Shown one piece after another: positions 34,251 to 46,745 of a stretch of 64,000 nucleotides of DNA. This DNA is from Diphasiastrum complanatum (Eukaryota; Streptophyta; Lycopodiopsida; Lycopodiales; Lycopodiaceae): contig CM055096.1 in NCBI GenBank assembly GCA_029204225.1, positions 32,056,305 to 32,120,304 of the forward strand, written 5' to 3'. Position 1 is the stretch's first letter. Every line of letters starts with the position of its first letter. The notes under the pieces are model-generated. The model saw nothing but the letters and a program-made list of their open reading frames with translations, was not told the DNA's origin and searched no databases. A program made the position numbers and the translations under genes.

Positions 34251-34965
34251 ATCGCAAGGCATGGGATGTTAATCAATCTATCTGTTAATGCTACAGCAAA
34301 GTTAGTGTAGCAGCGTCAGATCACATAGTCACACACCATCACAAAAAGGAGATTAATAAACCCCATCTATTTGTCTATTAGAGAGAAGAGCTGCAACAGT
34401 GCGATTAAGATGAGTTACATACGATATTTGGTGGTGCGCAGCTTTAGTCCAATCAATTAGAAAGCTTAGCCAAGGCCATACAAGAGCTTGAACAATCAAT
34501 AGTGCAATGGTAACCAGGCCTCCAAGCTCGACTAAGACATTATAGAACTTGCGTCACGCGCTCAATTTATAAGTAACGTCACAATAAACTGGAGAGCAAT
34601 CAAGAACGTATTGTTCCCAGCTAATATCTACAGCAAATGAAAGATTCCACGCTATGGTAGTGTTAGTTGCTCCAACTACCCGTGCCTTAGACCACTGCTT
34701 GCTGTAATTATAAAATGCATCATCAGGCATATAAACATCGCCATAATATTTCATATTAGATAAGTTTGCAAAGTGTTGTAAAAGGAGTTCAGAACAAGAT
34801 TATAAGCAGCATAATCCAAAGACCCCAGGCTGCTAACTCTGTCCCTCCTTCGTTCAAGCATGTCAAAACGTACTGCGTCCCTCTTTCGGTCAATCATGTC
34901 TACAGAAAGCACATCACACATCGTTACATGTAATCGTCCGAACCTCACACATTCATTCATTTACA

Positions 34966-35169
34966 ACAAGTTGAACGAGAGGTTTCAAGAGTAGATCTGA
35001 TCACACTTTCCCTTACAATAATTAGTTTCAAGAGTATTTGCAACAAGAGGTCTCAAGAGTAGATCTGATCACAGTTTCACTTACAATAATTAGTTTCAAG
35101 AGTATCTACAACAAGAGGTTTCAAGAGTAGATCTGATCACACTTTCACTTACAATAAGTTGAACAGGAG
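34966..35169 (-). repeat. Three 68-bp tandem repeats
   Basis: GTAGATCTGATCACA recurs at 34991, 35059 and 35127, exactly 68 bp apart, within units carrying TTTCAAGAGTA twice. They lie in a likely intron of the broken membrane-protein gene. Confidence 0.85.
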
Positions 35170-35369
35170 CCTTCAAGAGTATATACGTACTTAGCATTTG
35201 GCTGACGCTTGCGACGATGACATCACTTCTAGACATCAGAACTGGACTCACGAAGGCGTTTCTCCAATAGATCTGGGAACGTTCAAGAAAGAAGGTGGGG
35301 TTATCTAATGATATCTCGATGTCTTGAGATAGAAGTTAGCCTAATGTGTCGGTAATCTCAGCACAAAAC

Positions 35370-35423
35370 TGTTGGAAAAACCTTCGGCATTTTTGGGAAG
35401 CCTTCGGGAGACTCTCTCACTTC

Positions 35424-35477
<54 letters not shown>

Positions 35478-36036
35478 TTTTTTCCACAAAGCCAATTTTG
35501 CATGATAGTCATTTTTGGCAATTGTTGCACTTTTCGCATATTTCACACTTTTGCGAAATCAGAACTAGAGCGTGAATGTGTAACGGAATGCAGGAAAGCA
35601 AAAGTGGACAAGGACAACTAACTAGAAGAAATCAGAGTTAGAATGTTCTTTTAATTATTATAGATTAGATCAGTTGTCTCTCCATTCTCTCTCTCTCTAT
35701 ATATATATAGGATTAACGAGAGACAAATGTATGTTCTTAGAGGCTAGCATATGATACTAGATGTTCGTAAGAGAGAGAGGCTCTCTTGCGGTATCGCGCT
35801 GTTTGAGGTCCAAACATCGCACAAAGTTTGTTGTAATCTGTAATTCAGATGATATGAATGCAAGAATGTATTAAACGCAGTAATCTGCAATTTGCTTTAC
35901 GTCTAATTGATTCATCTTCTCCTCCGCCCATTATTCATGCAGTAAATATGTAATTATAGTCTGTGATATGTTGCAGTAGCGGAAACTGGATAATTCTTGT
36001 TTCTACATTTGAATTTCCATAAATTGTTTTCTATCA
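35370..36036 (+). repeat. 5' LTR of Copia-2
   Basis: 667 bp, TGTTGGAAAA to TTTCTATCA. It contains a 45-bp CT run (35429-35473), against about 15 bp in the partner, and one copy of the GAAGCCTTCGGGAGACTC unit. Confidence 0.93.
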
Positions 36037-36037
36037 G

Positions 36038-36049
36038 TGGTATCAGAGC
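36038..36049 (+). other. Primer-binding site of Copia-2
   Basis: Exact TGGTATCAGAGC one base after the LTR end. Confidence 0.93.
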
Positions 36050-36114
36050 CAAATTCTTGGAGTGGAACTCCAAGACGGGCCAGAATGGCTCCCAACATTT
36101 CATAGAAAATCACT

Positions 36115-37060
36115 ATGATTCTTGATGGATCGAATTACGGTCACTGGAAAAGAAGAACCATGATTTTCCTAAAGGGAGAAGGTTTATGGGGCGTCGTGGA
36201 TGGCACTGAAGCAATGCCAGAAGAGAATGAAGTCGAAATCAACGAATGGAGAATAAAGGATGATAAAGCAGTTTCTCTTATCACTCTATCATTGACAGAA
36301 GAAATCCTGATGAATGTTGACGATCTTGATCACAATCAACAGATCTGGCAGAGTCTGCAGGGAAGCAAAGACCAAGACAAAGGTCTTGCATATGACAAAT
36401 CAACTGTTCAGCTTAAATTGGGATGGTGCTGATCTTGATTCACATGTGAACAAGATGAAAGCCATCTTTGCACAGCTAGCGGCAGCATGAGTGGAGCACA
36501 AAATACCACCTGCACAACATTTATGTTTTTGATCAGATCACTTCCACCGCAGAGGAAAAGCTGATACGACAGCAGGCTGAGCAGAAGGAAGATGATGAGA
36601 AGGCCCTATTTGTTAAAACAAAAGAGAAGAATGCTCAGCGAGGAGACTTCTCCAGAAGCAAAGAATGCAAGTGGTTATAAGAAGCAGGACAAGAAGAATG
36701 TTACCTGTCAGAGGACATGACATTATGCAAGTGAGTGTTGGTACGATCCTAAGTCAAAGGCTTTTAAAGGAAAGAATATTAGGAAGGATAGTGTGCATGC
36801 AGCATAATCGTCCCCACAACAAGAGGAAGATGTCAACATATTTGTGTTGACAGAGGGAGAAGGCGACACTGCACATCTGACACAAGAAAATTGTTCTAGG
36901 ATAATAATAGATTTTGGAGCTACTGTCCATGTTACGTGCAGAAAAGAACTCCTGCAGAAATTCCAGCCAAGCTGCACATCTAGATCAGTCAAGCTTGGTG
37001 ATGATAGCCAACACAAAGTGGAAGGAACTGGCAGATCTGGGCATGAAGATCTATTTTGAT
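36115..37060 (+). pseudogene. Copia-2 gag and protease
   Basis: Gag opens with LDGSNYGHWKRRTMIFL and GLWGVVDG (36115-36432), then shifts frame. Later gag and zinc-knuckle sequence is scrambled near 36660-36730. Protease is at 36844-37060, where the active site reads D-F-G-A-T in place of D-S-G-A-T, a change expected to abolish activity. Confidence 0.85.
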
Positions 37061-37189
37061 CAGAATGAATGTAGAGTACATGATGAATGCTCTAACAAGG
37101 TCATTGTAACTGCACCCAGAAGGGGCGATCTATACCAGGTCACAGTTTTAGAGGGATTTTGTGGAAAATGCATTGGCTACCACCTCTCA

Positions 37190-38070
37190 TGACAGTGAAT
37201 GAGAACCGTGGCATAAAAGAATGGGGCATATCAACATGAAAATGCTCTATCGGATGACAAAGGAAGGTCTGGCGACGGGGGTGAATGTTACCCAACCACA
37301 TCCTAATTTCTGTCAGATTTGTGCTCTAGGGAAACAGAGTCGAAAATCTTTCTTAGGGCTGGCGACCAGAGCTAAGGTGCCACTTGAGCTGGTACACTCA
37401 GATTTGTGTGGACCAATGACGGTTGACTCAATATCAGAATCAAGATATTTCGTCACATTTATTGATGATTACAACCATATGACTGTGATTTATTTTCTGA
37501 AGTTAAAATCAGAAGTATTTGCTAAGTTCAAGTGTTTTCAAGCCTATGCAGAAAGGCAGCTACAAAGCAAATTGAAGGCACTACAATCCGACAATGGAAG
37601 GGAATATATTAGCAACGAGTTCAAAGAGCACTGCAGAAAGGAAGGCATTTCCAAGCAGTACACCATTCCTTATACCCCACAACATAACGGTGTGGCGGAA
37701 AGGAAGAACAGGACACTAATGGATGCAGCTCGATGCATGGTGATTCAATCAAGATTACCTAATGAATTCTGGGAAGTCGCAGTAGCAGCTTCAACTTATT
37801 TGCAGAATCGAACATTGACAAGACCCCGTATGAAATATGGTTCGGCAGAAGGCCAGACCTCTCACATGTCAGGATTTTTGGATGTGATGCCTACATGCAC
37901 ACACCAGATCAGAGGAGAAAGAAATTGGATGAAAAGTCTTCCAGAGCCATCTTTATTGGCTATCCATATGAGACAGCTGGATATAAGCTGTACGATCCAC
38001 TGACCAAGAAAATTCTTGTCAGTAGAGATATCAAATTTGACGAAGGACAGTTCTCGGGATCTGATTGAAA
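37190..38070 (+). pseudogene. Copia-2 integrase
   Basis: Open frame 37221-38003 (260 codons). Zinc region (GHINMKML ... CQICALGKQ), core Asp in FIDDYNH, Asp in LQSDNGREY and Glu in NGVAERKNR are all present. The core is thus intact in this segment, but the C-terminus shifts frame near 37830. Confidence 0.9.
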
Positions 38071-38244
38071 ATCTGGTGCTGATTTCTATCAGTACCCATA
38101 TTTTGCCAGAACAGACACAAGTGAAGCTGAGGAGACATTCGCAAATCCCCCAACTCAATTAGTATTGCCACCAGATGAGGGGCAGAGACTGAACGTACAA
38201 GTTCAAGTACAGCAAGACAATCCGGAATTGCAGAAGCAGGACCA

Positions 38245-39292
38245 ATGGAAGGGCGTCGAATAACACCAACCCGACCAGTGAGGTCGCGAACGCCTTCACT
38301 GAAGGTGATTAAGAATGCTGAGATGAGTCATGTATATATAGACTTTTGTGGGATTATAGAAGAGCTAGAAACCTTTCAAGAAGCGGACCAGAGCAGTGAA
38401 AGTAAGCAATGGCATCAAGCCATGAAGGAAGAACTGCAATCCATGGAAAGGAACAAAGCATGGGAATTGACAACGTTACCTGGTGGAAGAAAAGCTATAA
38501 GCAACAAATAGGTTTTCAAAAGGAAAACAAATGTAGCAAGTGCAATGGTCCGCTATTAAGCCAGATTAGTGGCAAGAGGTTTTTCACAATAAGGAAGGAA
38601 TCGATTACTTTGAAACCTTCTCTCCCACAGTGAAAATGGCTAGAACACTCTTAGCATATGCTACGAGATACAATTTAGAAATTCATCAAATTGATGTGAA
38701 AGCAACGTTCCTATATGGGAATATTGATGAAGAAATATACATGACACAACCAGAAGGTTTGGTGGATGAGGATCATCTAGAATTTGTATGCAGACTGACA
38801 AAATGCATTTATGGATTAAAACAGGCTGCAAGGGCATGGCATAGTAGAATTGATCTTTATCTTAAGTCAATCGGAATGCATGCCTTGTTATCTGACTATA
38901 ACATATATAAAATTAAAGATGGTGACAATTTTGTATTCATGACACTGTTTGTCGATGATTTTCTAATAATAGGAAATTGCCTGAAGTTAATCCAAAAATT
39001 AAAAACTCAGATATCTGATGAGTTTGACATTTCAGATCTTGGAGAAGCGCAGATATGTGTGGGACTGCACATAGACAGGGACAAGTGATTCTCCACCTAA
39101 CAAAAGAAAAATATGCGTTGAAGATTATGAAAGATTACAAGATGATAGAGTGCAAAGAAAAATGCACTCCTATGGAAGCAGGAGCAAGATTGACCAAGGA
39201 TGACTGCCCAAAGGGTGATGCAGAAAAGGGGGGAATGGCAATAGTGCCATACCGCAACCTTATTGGCAGCCTTATGTACCTGGCAGTTTGCC
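38245..39292 (+). pseudogene. Copia-2 reverse transcriptase
   Basis: Frames 38245-38511, 38630-39088 and 39055-39312. The linker and RT start have a stop near 38509, then EIHQIDVKATFL, EEIYMTQPEG, CIYGLKQAARAWH and the catalytic FVDDFLI. GLHIDRD, the C-EKCTPME stretch and NLIGSLMYLAV follow, where the foreign segment begins. Confidence 0.9.
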
Positions 39293-41455
39293 CCAAACTT
39301 CCAACGCACTAATTTTTGTTGCATTTTGAGATGGCAATCAAAAGTTATGCCATTTTTAGTGTAGACTCAAAATGTGACTCAAAGAAGTAACGTTACGTTA
39401 AGGCCAGCTGTCGAAATCCGACGTCCACGTGGAAAAAAAAAAACTTAAAAAAAAAATTCACTTTTTTTTTTTTGCCACGCGGACGTCGGAATCCGATGTC
39501 CACATGGCAAAAAGAAAACCGTGAAAACTTTTTTTCCTGTTTTTTTTCCACGTGGACATCAGATTCCGACAAAAAAAAAATTCCATTTTTTTTGTTTTGC
39601 CACATGGCCGTTGAAATCTGACACTTTTATTTTTTGCCTTTGAAATCTGATGGATTTTAAATGTGTCGGGATTTCGACACTACTAAAAAATAGAAAAAAG
39701 CTAAAATCATGATACGAATTCTTACTTCAGTGTGGAGATTATGACAAGATCTGCAAATATACTATGTACGGCATATAGTACTACATAGCAGTTAACCTCT
39801 TACAATCGTTTCAAACACGCAGAATAAATATTTAGAACAACTATAATTCACAATATTAATCAAGTCACTAATACACTACGAACCCATTCGTTAACTGGTA
39901 TGGAAACTAGCATAATTGCAACCAAACATACTCCAATCGACAGGAATTCGAAGTGCATACGAAAAATAAATGATTACGGAAAATGACATAGATGAAACGA
40001 ACTGAAAATAGATAAAGCCATACCTATTTCTGAGTGCATATGCATGTAGCCGGAAAGTGAAGAATGCTTCAATTGATTCTACTATGTTTGTCACTTTGCT
40101 TCTGTCCTTTGCTACGACAGAACTGCTCTCAACTAGAATAGCCATGAGGGCTCCCATTGACAATAAATTAGTGAGTTCTCAATGGTCGTTGATAGATCAG
40201 CTTTAAACAACCGTTGCAAGCTCCTTTTTTATGATCGTGAAGGCTCAGTTAGCTAAGTTTCTGATCTGACAACTAGCTTAGTGATGGCTTTCCTTCATAT
40301 CTAATACTGATAGGCATAGTGAAGGCTTGCAAAGTAGGAGCAGTGATGGTCATATGTATTATAGAGGTAGCGATGTTAATAATCACATCTCTCAACTCTC
40401 TTTTGGAAATCAGCAATAATCCTTCAGTATTTTGGAAGTCAACGTTCAATTCCTTAATGACTATAATGTGATTGAATGGTTAGATGGCTCACTCATCTAG
40501 CAATGATGGTAGGCCAGCTCTCCAAATATCTTGCAAGGAAAACTGGGTTCTAACTCACAGAGCAGAGATAATTAAGCACCCCATAGCCAAGATATCTCAA
40601 GCTTCCAACGGAGATAGTGAGTCAACGACACTCTTCAAAGTTCATTTTGAGTTCTGATTTTCAACAGAAATGCCATCATACCGAGCATGCTTCCCTAGCT
40701 TTCTCTAGCTAATATCTCAGTTTACATGTATCAGGCAACGATGGATTACCCTTTATGGCTCGATAGGGAGTAGCAACAAGATAGCCATACTGGATCAATC
40801 AGTGAGAAAAAGTGGTAGCTCTACATCTTTGATGGTGGAGCTGGTTATGATCTCCATTCAAACCTCAAGAGCTCTTAGTCTCACAAGGAACATAACATTA
40901 AATCTAAACCCTAAAATTTACAAAGAACATAATATCAAATCAAACTCTTCTATCTATATTTTTTTTTGCTCTCTCTGTCTCTCACACACATCCTTCTCTT
41001 CCTCTCTCATTCGCTCATGATCATAAATCACTAAGACACATATTTGTGTTTAACTACACAAAATATACAATACAAGGAAGATAGTGTACAAGAAAAAGTT
41101 ACAAAGAAAGAAATCTTAGTTGCACATAACAAAACAAAAGAATCGTACTTGGAATGAGACAAATGGAATTGATAGAGTTGAGAAGAAGCGCCAAAAGCCA
41201 ATCTCCAACAATCTCCTGCAAGAATAAAAAATAAGAAAACCCTAGAAAAATGACGCGACTTTGAGAATTCGGTCACAAACGTTGGATTCCGACATCTGTA
41301 TTATTCGTCAGAATCCAACGTCCGCCCTTTTTTTTTTTTTAATGCACGGACAGGTACCGTCATCCATTAAAAAAGGTGCAGTGTTCGAAATGGGATGTCG
41401 AATTTCGGCATTTTTACTGGCCGTCGGAATCCGACGTCCGTAAAAAAAAACAGAG
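39293..41455. mobile_element. Non-coding insert in Copia-2 with palindromic arms
   Basis: Replaces RNase H. Both ends carry GTCGGAATCCGACGTCC-type palindromes (39410-39660 on the left, 41275-41445 on the right) mixed with poly-A/T runs and CACGTG. The 1.6 kb between them is AT-rich without a convincing frame. The motif is shared with the CACTA-like element at 50092-50998, so I read it as a related, damaged DNA element; no clean terminal repeats or target duplication were found. A CACTACTAAAAAA string at 39675 also recalls CACTA termini. Confidence 0.5.
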
Positions 41456-41502
41456 AATGTCAATGGAAATCAGGTAAAGGTTTCATCAATTCAAGAGGGA
41501 GT

Positions 41503-41837
41503 TGTTGGAAATTTGTGAACTTCGGAAACCTTCGACATTTTTGCGAAGCCTTCAGGAGACTCCTTCACTTCGGCATTTTTGTGAAGCCTTCGAGAGACTC
41601 TCATTTCGGCATTCTCTCTCTCTCTTTGCTTTTTTCCACAAAGCCAATTTTGCATGATAGGCGTTTTTGGCAATTGTCGCACTTTTCGCATATTTCGCAC
41701 TTTTGCAAAATCAAAACCAGAGCGTGAATGTGTAACGGAATGCAGGAAAGCAAAAGTGGACAAGGACAACTAACTAGAAGAAATCAGAGTTAGGATGTTC
41801 TTTTAATTACTAGAGATTAGATCAGTTGTCTCTCCAT

Positions 41838-41871
<34 letters not shown>

Positions 41872-42188
41872 GGATTAATGAGAGACAAATGTATGTTTTT
41901 AGAGGCTAGCATCATATGATACTAGTTGTTCGTAAGAGAGAGAGGCTCTCTTGCGGTATCGCGCTGTTTGAGATCCAAACATCGCACAAAGTTTGTTGTA
42001 ATCTGTAATTCAGATGATATGAATGCAAGAATGCATTAAACACAGTAATCTGCAATTTGCTTTACGTCTAATTGATTCATCTTCTCCTCCGCCCATTATT
42101 CATGCAGTAAATCTGTGATATGTTGCAGTAGTGGAAACTGGATAATTCTTGTTTCTACATTTGAATTTCCGTAAATTGTTTTCTATCA
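41503..42188 (+). repeat. 3' LTR of Copia-2
   Basis: 686 bp, TGTTGGAAAT to TTTCTATCA. Differs from the 5' LTR by a shorter CT run and an extra unit of about 38 bp (a second GAAGCCTTC.GGAGACTC block near 41550-41600). Confidence 0.93.
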
Positions 42189-42816
42189 AAAACGACTCCG
42201 ACAAATAGAGCTTAGAATTATTGTACTCGTTCCAAAAGGTACCTTGAGCTATGTTGCAAAAGCTGGTGCTGTTGATCCGCTCCTTTGATCTTGAAATATT
42301 ATGCTTGGCCGCTGCTGCATTCAATGTGAAAAACTCAATGAAATCATGTTGAGAGAGGACTACCTGCCGGCAGGCAACACTCATTTTGAGATCTGCGAAG
42401 TATATGTCGTACAGTGAACCATCGGAGTCGTACTTAAAGAAATACTGATTTTGATACATGAAGGTATCACAATAGACTCGCTTTGTAGATATAGCGTCTG
42501 ACATCATGTAATTTTTGATGAACAGGAACAGAAGTAGTGTGGCCATGATTCCTACCACCATGAACCGTGAGAAAGGCCAAAGTATGCTGTCACCTTGACG
42601 GCGTGGAGGGCGCTTTTCATAATCGCCACAAATAGCAATAAGCTTATCATCCACAAACTGGGCAAACATGCTCCAAGCTCTACGCAGATCCATGCCAAAA
42701 ACTGTTCTCGCATTCCCAATTCCGATCCTTCGTAGATAAGAATGCGAATAAGCTCCTCCTCAATTTTGGTTAGCCCTGCTCTAGCAACACATTCTCATCT
42801 TTGTCATTGCAATCAA

Positions 42817-42819
<3 letters not shown>

Positions 42820-42903
<84 letters not shown>
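42820..42903 (+). repeat. CT then AC microsatellite
   Basis: CT run 42820-42871 followed by AC run 42874-42903, about 130-210 bp upstream of the start of the minus-strand membrane-protein gene. A second CT run lies at 43002-43026. Confidence 0.97.
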
Positions 42904-42908
<5 letters not shown>

Positions 42909-45900
42909 TTTATAGCGAGTCACCTTTCTAGTGTCTCTCCATGAGAGATGGCTTTCTCTCACACTCACACACACATTACTTTCCACTACTCACTCACTCA
43001 CTCTCTCTCTCTCTCTCTCTCTCTCTACTCACTATATGAGCACTTTTGTGTAATCTCTTTTTTTTTTTTTTCATTTATGCATTTTAGAAACCTTAAATTG
43101 CACCCCACATTAGTGCTCGGGAAACCTCCTTGGAGTTATCCTCAAAAAGCCCGCCATTCTAGAGAACTTCTCGGTTTTTTAAGACTTTTACTCATAAAAA
43201 GGTATATATGCTTGTATTAAAAATCGTAAAATATTTCATGATATCGGTTCCATTCCTATACTTTGCCGATTTTCCCAAGCAATGCCCCACATGATAGACC
43301 AAGTGTTCATTCAAAGACATTGGTGCCAAAAAACATTTATAAACAAGCTGAAGACCTTTTTCATTTTTTTGGATCTGTTGGTTCCCCCCATTATTTCCTA
43401 GCGAATCTTGGTTCCCCCCATTATTCCCTAGTGAATCCAAGATTGCTCCAGTTTATCCGCGAGAATGGACGACTCAAGATGCAGGAATTGCATTTTATCC
43501 ATCACACCATGCATTCTCTCTCAACATTTTTGTTTCCATGGAAAACTAATCCTAAAAAACCCTAACTCACAAAAATAGGACACCACACACGAAAGCTATA
43601 TTTGTATCACAAGTTTGTAAGTGAACGCACTCCAAACCTCACCACCATATCCATCAGCCTCAAGAATCCTTGCAAGCTACAAAAGGTCTGCCCTCTTTGC
43701 GAAGCTTCTTTCATCATGTAGGCCATTGCTCCCCTCACCTCACTTTCTCCTCTCCCGAACATTCTCTCGCCTCTCCCAAACATTTTCTATCTAGAAAATT
43801 TGCTCTCTATTGCAAAGTTCTCTTTTGTCTATCTTGAAAGTTAGCTCTCTTTTGCAAAATTATCTCTTAAATGTTCTCTCTCCATGCAATTACTAGAACT
43901 TTGGGCACACTTGGCCCAATGAAAACCTAAAAAATTTGCTTTGTCCATCATTACTAATAAACAAGTGAACAAATGTTACAAAGATAGAAAGAAAAGGTTG
44001 AATCACTGTAAAGCCTCTAAACTTAATTATTATTCATTGTCTTCTCTTTTCAATTTGCTTAAAAAAAGACCTGTTGACTTTATTGTGCTGCTTCAGGCTA
44101 ATTTGATCTATTCACTTTTGATAGTGATGTTTGCTTGGTACAAAACTAATTACATTTGGCTCTGCCTCAGTAAAAAAAAGCATTGTGTGACATTTTGTTA
44201 CTTCACTGATATTAATATGGGTGGCCAGGTTTTGACATTACTTGGTTACTTTAATGAGATGTCAAAGATTTTGTGTTGTATCTGTTGTGAAGGATTTCAG
44301 ATCATTATGATCTAATCCACTTGAAAGATCTTTGGTTACAACAAGAAATACTCTACCAATCTCACCAATGTAAAAAAATCAGCATCTACACATCAAAATG
44401 AGATGCAAACATCAATAGACCTTGATCAAACTTGAATGATATGATAAAGTACTGTTGATGTCCGTACAAAACTAGCAAGCTACTATCATTCACGCGTGTG
44501 AAACCGAAAATAGCAATCATAGATCATTCTACACACAGAAATGCAAGCAAGCACAAGCATAGTGCACCAATGAATAGTAGAACCCAACAGAACCATGTAT
44601 AAGCATGAAAATGAGATAGAGAAGAGAGAAGATCACTCTCTCCATGAGTTACATCCTTTTATTATAGGTCCAAACCCTATTTGGCCACTTGGCTTTCCCT
44701 CCAAAATGCTAACCCTACTATTTTTGGGTCTAGATTCAAAGTACCCAACATTCAAATTTGAATCTACTCAACTCGCCTTCTAACTTTCCCACACTTTCAA
44801 AAAGTGTTTATTCAAATGACATTTAGACTAATGAACTTTGAAAAGTCAATCTCTAAGTCTAAAAACAAAGTTGGCCTCAATATGCCAAATATGGAAATAT
44901 AGCAAATATGATCAAACTAGTTGAATCTTTCACATCTGTCACTGATGGTGCTGTTGTCCGATTTGTTAAAAAAATAAGTGGTTGCTATAAAATATTGGCT
45001 TATTACTATTGTGGATAAAACCATGTATGCTTTCAAAAATAGTTGGCTTTTTAGTCAACGTACACTTCGCTGTGTCTACTTTAACATATTCTGATGCAAC
45101 TTGTTATAATATATAAAAGACAGATTATATACCACAAAATAGCCTACTCTAAAATATGTTATTTAAATAGAATATAGTACCACTAAGAGGTCTACTCTCA
45201 AATGGGCTACTTGGCTAAAAAGGTTTAGTGGTATAGTTTTCTATGAACACTCTCTATGAACACTCTTAGAAGAGATCATTTTTTAGCCTTGTTATGGGTT
45301 TGTTGGCTATTATGATATTTTTCTTATAAGATCTAGAGCTTCACTTTCACTTCTTCTATGAAACAACTCCTTCCATTATATTTAAAAAAAAAGAGAGAGA
45401 GCCAAAGTTACGATGTTTCTATCTCTAATAGGGATGCACTGTAAAAACCTGTTATTCTGATGATTATACTGATGTAATAAGAAAACTTTGTTCTTATTCA
45501 GTACTAGTAACAACATTGTTAGTAGTAAGCCACAATAATGACATGTTGATTAAAACTTGGGCTTAAAAAAAGAGAATTAAAAAACAAGAGCTAAAATAGG
45601 AAAAAATTTACTGTCAGGTTGGATGGCTCACATATATAATTTTTTCCTATTCGTTTGGCTGACAAACTACTCTTATTTGCTTGTCTACGTCATGCTACAC
45701 CATTATTTGTTGATTTACTTTGAATACCCTCTGGCTAGTGGTGTTTTCACAACAATCTGCTGTTTTTTTACTAAAAAGCAGGTTTGTTAATAACAGACGA
45801 TTATGTTCAGGAGTTAAATATCATACAGCTTTGTAACTTCAAAAGTAAAATGTATTTCCTGGATTATGATATTGCATATCATTGCGATAAACTGCTGGGA

Positions 45901-46150
45901 AAATTTGTGATCTTACATGGTATTGGTTAAATTTGTGAATGGTACTGTATTTACAAATTACCTGACTGAATTGCTATTTACAGAATATGTTGATTTTACC
46001 GACTATATCCCATTTCTATTTGCCCATTTACATGGTATCTTCTGGTTACCAACTTGGGTTTTCTACTTTTACTTGTTGATTTAATTAAAAATTAAGCTTT
46101 ACAAACTTATCAAAAAATTCAAAGATTTGTCATTTTGAAAGCTAAAAAAA
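42904..46150. other. No recognised gene
   Basis: AT-rich, no convincing frame. A 31-bp direct duplication (TTGGTTCCCCCCATTATT...) lies at 43378-43440, a CT-rich stretch at 43730-43890, and a short direct repeat CTATGAACACTCT near 45241. The part at 44590-44790 has the look of an LTR but no partner was found. Confidence 0.45.
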
Positions 46151-46154
46151 AATC

Positions 46155-46745
46155 CAAGGGGAGGTCGGAACAGATGTCAGAATAGACACTGGTATATTGT
46201 TCAAAACAACATCGTGTATTGACTGCCATTCCGACCATGTCAGTACCTGGGATTTGCTACCGAATCTGTGCCTCAATTGTTCTAATGGCGATCGGCCAAG
46301 GAATCAACAAAGAAATTTGCAAAACGAAAACCGATATTGAAGTCTGTTAAGTATAATCCCACAAAAAATATTCTTGCAACAATCTAGATTTTACAAAAGA
46401 AATATGAAAAAACCAAATCCACACAAAGCAAGAACTAAATTTACACAAAGAACAACAAAGATTCATATGCAAATCTGTATCTGCACCAAAAAACTGGATA
46501 TACAACAGATGATTAGAAGATCTGCCTATTCCAATGGGCATTCCGATCATCTGCAAATCTAGACCTGCAACAAAAAACTTTGGATGTACAGTAGCAACAT
46601 CTGGATCTACTCAGCTAGCACCCTCACCGGCTAGATCTACAACACCCTAAAGCATATGATGAATAGAAAATCAGACATCAGAATACCCATGGAAATATCC
46701 TGCAGATCTGCCTATTCCGACAGCCTTTCCGACCTGCCTGTTACC
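46155..46745. mobile_element. Small inverted-repeat element
   Basis: Arms at 46162-46187 and 46711-46736 match as inverted repeats in about 21 of 26 positions (AGGTCGGAA..G.TGTC.GAATAG.C). Internal ATTCCGA-type copies lie near 46228, 46518 and 46540. Non-coding, about 580 bp; likely a MITE-like DNA element. No target duplication could be assigned. Confidence 0.45.

Larger units (their letters stand above)
35370..42188 (+). mobile_element. Copia-2: 6.8 kb Ty1/Copia with target duplication
   Basis: LTRs 35370-36036 and 41503-42188 flanked by AAAAC at 35365-35369 and 42189-42193. Primer-binding site 36038-36049 (TGGTATCAGAGC), polypurine tract TCAAGAGGGAGT ending 41502. Coding order is gag, protease, integrase, RT. 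The RNase H domain has been replaced by a foreign segment (about 39293-41455). Frameshifts break gag (36430) and RT (38510). Inserted into a host gene. Confidence 0.95.
34260..42693 (-). pseudogene. Host membrane-protein gene broken by a Copia insertion
   Basis: The N-terminal frame starts at ATG 42693: about 55 mostly polar residues, a membrane helix (about 44-62, VVGIMATLLLFLFI) and a long hydrophilic part with several Cys. At residue 168 it runs into the 3' LTR of Copia-2. Removing the Copia and one AAAAC copy lets the frame run nine more codons to a TAA, then reopen for about 50 codons (to about 35170). A likely donor lies there. Two further frames (34960-34751, 34754-34554) and a hydrophobic C-terminal segment (34530-34440, LGGLVTIALLIVQALVWPWL) follow on the same strand. 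Family not recognised. In-frame stops outside the insertion suggest decay. Confidence 0.6.

Noticed and set aside
34966-35169. CRISPR-like array
   Set aside because: Contiguous 68-bp tandem units without spacers, in plant nuclear DNA.
35346-35621. ORFs across the CT run at 35.43 kb
   Set aside because: They lie inside the Copia-2 5' LTR and arise from the microsatellite.
39309-39363. Mini CACTA element from CACTAATTTTTG to TTTTTAGTG
   Set aside because: Inverted similarity is only a few bases beyond CACTAA and flanking triplets do not match.
43941-44315. 124-codon plus ORF with hydrophobic stretches
   Set aside because: AT-rich region, Phe/Ile/Lys-rich composition expected by chance, no recognised family.
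45241-45270. Short direct repeat CTATGAACACTCT
   Set aside because: Only two copies of about 13 bp, no element structure around it.
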